A DNA stretch of 20,073 nucleotides. Source: Pseudomonadota bacterium. GTDB lineage: Bacteria > Pseudomonadota > Alphaproteobacteria > Acetobacterales > Acetobacteraceae. The notes under the pieces are model-generated. The model was not told the DNA's origin. It ran no database searches and saw nothing but the letters and a program-made list of their open reading frames with translations. The stretch is from positions 1-20,073 of the forward strand of contig JAKBCJ010000027.1 of the NCBI GenBank assembly GCA_021807975.1, in the 5' to 3' direction. Shown here piece by piece: positions 1-5,228 of this stretch. Position numbers and translations under genes: made by a program. Each line of letters starts with the position of its first letter. The stretch's first letter is position 1.

Positions 1-424
1 GAATGTCCGGAACGGTCAGCCGCTCGCTTTGCTCCGCGGCCTCTGTTGCTATGGCCCGCAACCGATCCAGGTTCACGCGCGCGGCGTTGGTCCGTTCGGT
101 AAATACCGGCAGCAGCGCCGAAACGCCGAGCTCAGTCGCCTTCTGCACCACCAGGTCGGTGGTGTCGCGCTTCAGCACGGAAAATACCAGCCAGGGACCC
201 GGTTCCTCCGCCTGCGAGCGCCCCGGCGTCTCCACGGCGAACATGCATTTCCCGCGTGCCAGTGTGGCGATCCGGCCGGCCCATTCGCCGTCGGTGCCAT
301 TGAAAAGATGCACGATGTCGCCCACTGCCCGACGCATGACACTGCCCAGGTAATGCGCCTGCGCCTCGGATGCCTCGATGACCGCGCCGGGGGACAGAGC
401 CGATTCGACGTATAAGCGGATCAT
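1..424 (-). CDS. rsmE: RsmE, 16S rRNA m3U1498 methyltransferase (5' part only)
   Basis: This is the N-terminal ~141 residues of a 16S rRNA (uracil1498-N3)-methyltransferase, which uses SAM to methylate a uridine of the ribosomal decoding region. It starts at the ATG complementary to 422-424 (MIRLYVE...) and runs off the left edge, so the C-terminal SPOUT catalytic domain is missing. The visible part is the PUA-like N-terminal domain: residues such as HYLGSVMRRAVGD and the LFNGTDGEW turn match the family's 'R...G..v.lfdG..geW' pattern. The linker then reaches VQKATELGVSALLPV and ERTNAARVN, the family's most recognisable stretch. No clear Shine-Dalgarno sequence precedes the ATG. Its start lies only 18 bp from the first possible start of the divergent ubiA. 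Family assignment is from motif memory and is firm. Confidence 0.9.
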   Translation of the reverse strand, partial: MIRLYVESALSPGAVIEASEAQAHYLGSVMRRAVGDIVHLFNGTDGEWAGRIATLARGKCMFAVETPGRSQAEEPGPWLVFSVLKRDTTDLVVQKATELGVSALLPVFTERTNAARVNLDRLRAIATEAAEQSERLTVPDI

Positions 425-430
425 GAGGAT

Positions 431-442
431 GATATATAAAGT
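431..442. promoter_or_regulatory. AT-rich -10-like element between divergent rsmE and ubiA
   Basis: GATATATAAAGT stands out as an AT-rich patch in GC-rich DNA, in the 18-bp gap between rsmE and the first ubiA start. TATATA at 433-438 is self-complementary, so it could act as a -10 element in either direction. I see no convincing -35 partner on either strand. If it is used, rsmE would be nearly leaderless and ubiA would start at 455 or 482. This is a weak inference. Confidence 0.3.
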
Positions 443-1375
443 ATGACTGGATTCATGGAACCGCGAACAACTCCCCTGAACATGCATACGGACATTGTTG
501 TCACCGGCTGGGTTGCCCGCCTGCCTCGCGCCTGGCTCCCCTATCTGCTCCTGGCCCGCTTGGACAGGCCCATCGGCGCCTGGTTGCTGTTTTTGCCCGG
601 GCTATGGGGCATTCTCCTGGCTCGGCCGGACGCGGCGGAAGCAGTCCGTCTGATTGTGCTGTTCGGCGTCGGCAGTGTTGCGATGCGATCCGCCGGCTGC
701 GTCGTCAACGACCTGTGGGATCGCGACATCGACCGAATGGTGGCCCGGACGGCTGGACGCCCGCTCGCATCGGGCGCGCTGCGGCCGCTCCAGGCGCTGC
801 TTTTCCTGGCGGTGCTGCTGCTGCTGGGGCTGGTGATTTTGCTGCAACTGAACCGGTTGAGCTGGGTGTTGGGAGTGTCGTCGCTGCTGTTGGTCGCGCT
901 TTATCCGCTGGCCAAGCGTGTGACCTGGTGGCCGCAACTGATGATGGGTTTCACCTTCGGATTTGGCGCGCCGCTGGGCTATGCCGCTGCCGCCGGCCGG
1001 TTGGATGCGGCCTGGGCCATCCTGTATGCCGCCGCGATCCTGTGGGATCTGGGCTTCGATACCATCTATGCCCATCAGGATCGTGAGGACGACGCTCTGA
1101 TCGGTGTCCGCTCCACCGCCCGGCTGTTCGGTGACCGCACCCGGCCGTTCCTGGCGTTATGTTACGCCGCGACCATCGCGATGCTGGGGCTGGCCGGCTG
1201 GCAGGCCGGGCTGGGACGCTGGTTCTACCCGGCGCTGCTGCTGCCCGCCGCATTGCTGGCGCGGCAGGTGGTTGCGCTGAACATCGACGATCCGGCCGGG
1301 TGTCTGCGGCTATTCCGAGCGAACCGCGAAGTCGGCCTGACTGTAGGGCTCGCGGTCCTGGCGGGCTGGTTTTGA
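443..1375 (+). CDS. ubiA: UbiA, 4-hydroxybenzoate polyprenyltransferase
   Basis: This integral membrane prenyltransferase attaches the polyprenyl tail to 4-hydroxybenzoate, a committed step of ubiquinone synthesis. Both Asp-rich, Mg-binding motifs are present. The first is NDLWDRDID (about residues 89-97, NDxxDxxxD), followed by the RTAGRPLASG loop. The second is DLGFDTIYAHQDREDD (about 201-217). Between and after them run several Leu/Ala-rich membrane helices. The length of 310 aa is close to the usual 290-320. The start is uncertain: ATGs at 443, 455 and 482 are all in frame. Homologues usually have a short N-terminus before the PYLLLARLDRPIGAWLL block, so 482 or 455 may be the real one. 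The stop overlaps the TTG start of the next gene (TTGA), which implies cotranscription and translational coupling with the methyltransferase. Confidence 0.95.
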   Translation: MTGFMEPRTTPLNMHTDIVVTGWVARLPRAWLPYLLLARLDRPIGAWLLFLPGLWGILLARPDAAEAVRLIVLFGVGSVAMRSAGCVVNDLWDRDIDRMVARTAGRPLASGALRPLQALLFLAVLLLLGLVILLQLNRLSWVLGVSSLLLVALYPLAKRVTWWPQLMMGFTFGFGAPLGYAAAAGRLDAAWAILYAAAILWDLGFDTIYAHQDREDDALIGVRSTARLFGDRTRPFLALCYAATIAMLGLAGWQAGLGRWFYPALLLPAALLARQVVALNIDDPAGCLRLFRANREVGLTVGLAVLAGWF

Positions 1376-2037
1376 CCGCGGTCCAAGCGCCCGCCATCGA
1401 TGCCGAGGCATTCATCGAGGCCAACACCGTCCTGACGGTCGCGCGCCAGGTGCCGGAAATCCGGCTTCACCTGGCGACCGAGATCACCCCAGTCTGGCAG
1501 GCCAGCGAAACCTGGCTCGCCGAACGCAATATAGAGCCGCCATTCTGGGCCTTCGCCTGGCCCGGCGGTCAGGCGCTGGCCAGGCATATCCTGGACAATC
1601 CCGCCTTGGTCGGCGGAAAGCGCGTGCTGGATTTCGCCGCCGGCGGCGGTATCGCGGCAATCGCCTGCGCCATGGCCGGTGCGGCGGATGTAGAGGCCTG
1701 TGAGATCGACGGGCTTGCCCTGGCCGCCATTGGCCTGAATGCGGCCATCAATGGCGTCACGATCCGCCGATCCGGCGACATCGTCGGTTCTCCATGCCGC
1801 TGGGACCTGATCCTGTGCGGCGACGTCTGTTACGAAGCGCCGATGACCGGCCACATCATGCCTTGGCTGACCAGCCTGACGCCGATGGCCGAGGTCTGGA
1901 TCGCCGATCCCGGCCGGGCTTACCTGCCGAAACACGGCCTGGTGCCCGTCGCCGCCTATCGCATCGAGACCACGCTGGAACTGGAGGACCGCACCGAACG
2001 CGAGGTGACGCTCTACCGGATTTTACCCGCGACCTGA
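1372..2037 (+). CDS. Class I SAM methyltransferase, ETF-beta lysine methyltransferase-like (Methyltransf_16/METTL20 type)
   Basis: This 221-aa SAM-dependent methyltransferase has motif I VLDFAAGGGI at about residues 85-94, an acidic motif II (EACEID, 108-113) and a post-I helix with GLNAAINGV. The upstream PPFWAFAWPGGQALARHIL block is typical of the METTL20/nicotinamide N-methyltransferase-like family, whose bacterial members methylate lysines of electron-transfer flavoprotein beta subunit. LILCGDVCYE (about 146-155) occupies the family's D-V-x-Y/F-E catalytic region. I chose TTG 1372 because it overlaps the ubiA stop and gives a protein of normal length. An in-frame start at 1159 would add about 70 residues that are only an out-of-frame reading of ubiA. 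Its last 25 bp overlap the convergent gene at 2013-3389. Substrate is inferred from family resemblance; a ribosomal-protein or small-molecule target is possible. Confidence 0.82.
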   Translation: MTAVQAPAIDAEAFIEANTVLTVARQVPEIRLHLATEITPVWQASETWLAERNIEPPFWAFAWPGGQALARHILDNPALVGGKRVLDFAAGGGIAAIACAMAGAADVEACEIDGLALAAIGLNAAINGVTIRRSGDIVGSPCRWDLILCGDVCYEAPMTGHIMPWLTSLTPMAEVWIADPGRAYLPKHGLVPVAAYRIETTLELEDRTEREVTLYRILPAT

Positions 2038-3389
2038 CCGAACGCGGTGCCGTTGATCGTCAACGGGCCGCCGCCGACGGCGATATCCCAGACCACCCCG
2101 TCGCCGCGCGGGCGTCCGAGTCCTTGCGCGATGAATAGCAAGGGGATGATCTGCCGCAACCGGGCATTGCCCTGAACACGGGCCATCAGCCCACTCATAC
2201 CGGACGCGGTCAGGTGGATGTCCGCCCCGGCCTCACCGTTTGGCCGAGGCGTGAATTTGACCGAACCATGCACATGAAGCGGACCCGCATCGAAGTCGAG
2301 CGACTCGATCGCCGCCCGCGCACCCGGCAGGTTCAGCAGTGCCGCGGCCTGCCGCTGCAACACCGCCAGATTGGCATCGGGCGCGGTAGCCGCCCGCAGC
2401 AATGCCATCAGCGGTGCGACTGGCAAGCCCGCGAAAATGGAACGGGCGATCACATGATGCGGCATGAACCCTGCCATGTCGGACGACATCGACGCCCAGG
2501 TCGCTTCGTCCGCCGCGACATCGGCCGTGGCGTTGACGACATGATTCTCCGCACCGCCGTTCAGCAGGAGTTGCATGCGACCGAGGGAGCCGGCGCGGCC
2601 CCCGCCGAGGTTGAATTCGACGCCATCGACGGTCTCATCCACGTCGAAATGCGACAGCAGGCCATTGGCGGCATCCAGCAGTGTCCGCAGTCCCTGGTCC
2701 CGCGCTTGATTCGGCGGCATCGCCGACAGCGCACGGGCGGCGATCAGCAGTTTCTCTGCTTTGGCCCGATCCAGCCCGTTCAACGTGAAATGCCCTTGCA
2801 GGTCGTGAACGCTGCCGCTGGTTGCGGGGTCTTTTGCCGTCGCGTGCCAGTCTTCGGCTGACTCCCGGCCGAGTATGTCCACCAGCCCATCGGCCGTGGC
2901 GGATACATTAGCGTCCAGTGTCAAGCGGTTGAGTGTCTGTTCGCTGTCACGGCCGCCCGCTGCGGATTGCAACGTAATGGTGCCAAGGCTCGCCGATATC
3001 TGGGACGCCGTGGACAGGCTGGGGTCGAGACGGCCACGGATGGTCTGCTGTCCAAGCGTATAGGAAACGGATCGATCGATGCCCGGACCGATCGCGCCCT
3101 CCGCGGGAAACGACAGGGCCGAAAGCGTCCATGCGCCGTCTTCCGCGGGGCGTGCAACGGCTTCGGCAGCCGCACCCGGCGGTGCGATGAACCCGGACAA
3201 CGGGATCTGAATGTGGAAATCCGAACCGGTTTGGGTCACCGACGCCGGTTCGGCCGGGGCTGACACCGCACCCAGGGTCAGGACAGAGAGCATTTCGCCC
3301 AAGCTCGTTCGTACGGCCTCGGTATCCCCGGCCAGAGCCGAACCGGCGGACAGGAAGACAGCCAAAATCGGGAGGAAATGCTTCTTCAT
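2013..3389 (-). CDS. Exported protein of unknown function (458 aa)
   Basis: The N-terminus MKKHFLPILAVFLSAGSALA is a classic Sec signal peptide with AxA-type cleavage after SALA, so the product is predicted to be periplasmic or envelope-associated. The mature part is rich in beta-type sequence with repeated 'FTLNGL', 'FNLGGG', 'IHLTASGMSGL' and 'LTINGTAFG' strands. These resemble proteins made of repeated antiparallel strands, as in the DUF2125/DUF945-type or AsmA-like exported families. I only weakly recall DUF2125 here and do not assign it. No catalytic motif or lipobox is visible. The start codon overlaps the stop of the upstream histidine kinase (ATGA, 3386-3389), so translation is likely coupled. 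The 3' end overlaps the convergent methyltransferase gene by 25 bp. Confidence 0.82.
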   Translation of the reverse strand: MKKHFLPILAVFLSAGSALAGDTEAVRTSLGEMLSVLTLGAVSAPAEPASVTQTGSDFHIQIPLSGFIAPPGAAAEAVARPAEDGAWTLSALSFPAEGAIGPGIDRSVSYTLGQQTIRGRLDPSLSTASQISASLGTITLQSAAGGRDSEQTLNRLTLDANVSATADGLVDILGRESAEDWHATAKDPATSGSVHDLQGHFTLNGLDRAKAEKLLIAARALSAMPPNQARDQGLRTLLDAANGLLSHFDVDETVDGVEFNLGGGRAGSLGRMQLLLNGGAENHVVNATADVAADEATWASMSSDMAGFMPHHVIARSIFAGLPVAPLMALLRAATAPDANLAVLQRQAAALLNLPGARAAIESLDFDAGPLHVHGSVKFTPRPNGEAGADIHLTASGMSGLMARVQGNARLRQIIPLLFIAQGLGRPRGDGVVWDIAVGGGPLTINGTAFGQVAGKIR

Positions 3390-4732
3390 GACTGAACCAC
3401 CGGCAACCAGACGCTGACGGTGGTGCCCTTGCCGATTTCGCTTTCTATCAACAAGTGCCCGCGATGGCGGTTAACGATGTGCTTGACGATCGCCAGCCCC
3501 AGTCCGGTGCCGCCGACCGCGCGGGACCGGCCCTTGTCCACGCGGTAGAACCGTTCGGTCAGCCGGGGCAGATGCTCCTTCGGAATTCCGCTGCCCTGAT
3601 CGGCCACGGAAACCACGACACCGCGCCGGCTTGGCCATATCTTCCCGGGCGTCGCGACCGCGGCCGTCAATGTCAGCGTTCCGCCGTCGCGACCATATTT
3701 CAGCCCATTGTCCAACAGATTCTGAAGCACTTGCGCCATCTGATCGGCGTCGCCCGACAAGATCGGCAGGCCGGCCTCGATCCGTAGTGCCAGTTCCACA
3801 TTCCGATCCTTCAGCCGCGGCTCGTATCCCGCAACGATGCGGTCCAGCAGCCGCTTCAGGTCCAACGGTTCGGATGGCACCTGATGTTCGTTCAATTCGA
3901 TCCGCGACAGGCTCAGCAGATCGTCGATCAGCCGGTTCATCCGCGCGCCCTGCTCGGCCATGATCTCCAGGAACCGTTGCTGAGCCGGCGGATCGTCGGC
4001 GGCCGGGCCACGCAAGGTTTCGATGAAGCCGATCAACGACGCCAGCGGCGTCCGCAGTTCGTGACTCACGTTGGCGACGAAATCGGCGCGCATATGTTCG
4101 ATCACCCGCTCCCGGGTCCGATCTGACAGAACCACCAGTATCTCGCCGCCATCGGCCAAAGGGGGGTCCATCGGCACGATTGTCGCGTAGATATCGCGCT
4201 GAACCGGCGCCGGCAGGCTGATCTCGGCGGTCTGGGACTGTTTTGTCGCCATGGCCTTGTCGATGGCGCCGCGAATGGCCGGATGGCGCAGCACAGCCGC
4301 CTTTTCCTCGCCAAAAGCCAGCCTGGCCGCCGCGTTGGTGCGTCGGATTGTCCGGTCGCGGGCAAGCACCAGCACCGGATCTGGCAATCGCTCCAGGATC
4401 AAGGTATCGGCGCGTCGGTGCTGTTCCTGCAGGGCTGTCCTGGTTGCGAGGCGCCGCGATATCCGATCGACCTCCCGCCCCAGGGCTTCCATCAGAACAG
4501 GACCCTCGGAGCGGTGACCGGGGGGGCGTTCGTCCGAGGCGACAAGCCTGACAGCATCCGTCAGCAGATCGAGATCGTGCGCCCAGACCAGGGCAAACGC
4601 GCCGGATGCCGCTATACAGACGGCAATACCGGCTAAAGCCGGCCAGAAACTGGCCCAGCCCATCGCAGCCAGGAACCCGAGCACCGCGACGGGCACCCCG
4701 GCCAGGAACGCGGCGATCCCGATAAACCTCAT
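3386..4732 (-). CDS. PhoR-like membrane sensor histidine kinase
   Basis: This 448-aa sensor kinase starts with two closely spaced membrane helices (about residues 3-23 and 28-50) and almost no periplasmic loop, as in PhoR. A PAS-like segment follows (about 108-205, LERLPDPVLVLARDRTIRRTN). The DHp helix has FVANVSHELRTPLASL with phospho-acceptor His224. The HATPase domain shows the N box QNLLDNGLKYG, the G1 box DQGSGIP, the F box ERFYRVDKGRSR and the G2 box GGTGLGLAIV. The architecture matches PhoR of phosphate signalling. However, no response regulator, pst or phoU gene is next to it in the window, so the signal and partner are open. It sits between a TerB-like gene (27 bp upstream) and an exported protein whose start overlaps its stop (ATGA). 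Start is the ATG complementary to 4730-4732; the RBS is weak. Confidence 0.92.
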   Translation of the reverse strand: MRFIGIAAFLAGVPVAVLGFLAAMGWASFWPALAGIAVCIAASGAFALVWAHDLDLLTDAVRLVASDERPPGHRSEGPVLMEALGREVDRISRRLATRTALQEQHRRADTLILERLPDPVLVLARDRTIRRTNAAARLAFGEEKAAVLRHPAIRGAIDKAMATKQSQTAEISLPAPVQRDIYATIVPMDPPLADGGEILVVLSDRTRERVIEHMRADFVANVSHELRTPLASLIGFIETLRGPAADDPPAQQRFLEIMAEQGARMNRLIDDLLSLSRIELNEHQVPSEPLDLKRLLDRIVAGYEPRLKDRNVELALRIEAGLPILSGDADQMAQVLQNLLDNGLKYGRDGGTLTLTAAVATPGKIWPSRRGVVVSVADQGSGIPKEHLPRLTERFYRVDKGRSRAVGGTGLGLAIVKHIVNRHRGHLLIESEIGKGTTVSVWLPVVQS

Positions 4733-4759
4733 TCCGGCCGGCCAGAGCGGGGCGGCAGG

Positions 4760-5191
4760 TCAGACGTTGGGATCGGCACGTTGATACCGGGCACGGACCC
4801 CTCGTTCGATGGCCGCGGAGATCAGCGAGTCGAGGCCCAGTTCGCCGCGGACGAATTCCAGCATCTCCAGCGATTGCTGCCGGGCACCTTGTCCGCCAGC
4901 CACGACCTCACAAGCCAGGACGTAGGCGGTTTCTCTCAGTTTGGTGTTGAGCGCGGCACGCATCAGCCGCGCGGCGTGGGCCAGTCCGTCATTGTCGTGC
5001 AGCAGCGACACGGCGCGGTCGGTCGCATCCGACAACGCCGATGACGTAAAGTCCTGGAATACTGGCAGGGTCTGGACCAGGCCGGACATGATGCCGATTT
5101 CCCGGTCGGTTATGCCGCCGTCGGCCGCCGAGACCAAAACCATGGTTAGAATCAGGGCCTCGGGGGCGTTGATGGCATCGCGAGATCTCAT
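4760..5191 (-). CDS. TerB-like (tellurite resistance/DjlA-N-type) helical protein
   Basis: This is a 143-aa, largely helical, cytoplasmic protein. The pattern INAPEALILTMVLVSAADGGITDREIGIMSGLVQTLP is diagnostic of the TerB/DjlA N-terminal fold, in which an acidic 'aDG.it..E' turn binds metal. Later helices (LMRAALNTKLRETAYVLACEVVAG) fit the same fold. The function of stand-alone TerB proteins is not settled; links to membrane stress and metal sensing are proposed for the family. The start is the ATG complementary to 5189-5191 because an AGAGG ribosome site lies 5 nt upstream. A TTG six codons earlier is in frame but lacks its own site. It lies 37 bp after the DinG-type helicase and 27 bp before the histidine kinase, all on one strand, so it is probably in one operon. 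Confidence 0.82.
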   Translation of the reverse strand: MRSRDAINAPEALILTMVLVSAADGGITDREIGIMSGLVQTLPVFQDFTSSALSDATDRAVSLLHDNDGLAHAARLMRAALNTKLRETAYVLACEVVAGGQGARQQSLEMLEFVRGELGLDSLISAAIERGVRARYQRADPNV

Positions 5192-5200
5192 GGGAACCTC

Positions 5201-5215
5201 TTTGATCAAAAAAAA
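5201..5215. promoter_or_regulatory. TTTGATCAAA palindrome and A8/T8 tract between DinG-type and terB-like genes
   Basis: A perfect 10-bp palindrome TTTGATCAAA (5201-5210) runs into an A8 tract (5208-5215; T8 on the coding minus strand). It overlaps the upstream part of the TerB-like ribosome site. The T8 tract follows the DinG-type stop by about 13 nt, with a GGGCCGCGGCCC palindrome at the end of that gene. It could be a weak terminator, a binding site or simply an AT-rich leader. None is proven. Confidence 0.3.
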
Positions 5216-5228
5216 CGATGCGGAAGCC

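Noticed and set aside
3386..4732. Firm phoR assignment.
   Set aside because: Architecture fits, but no phoB, pst or phoU genes are next to it, so only 'PhoR-like' is supported.
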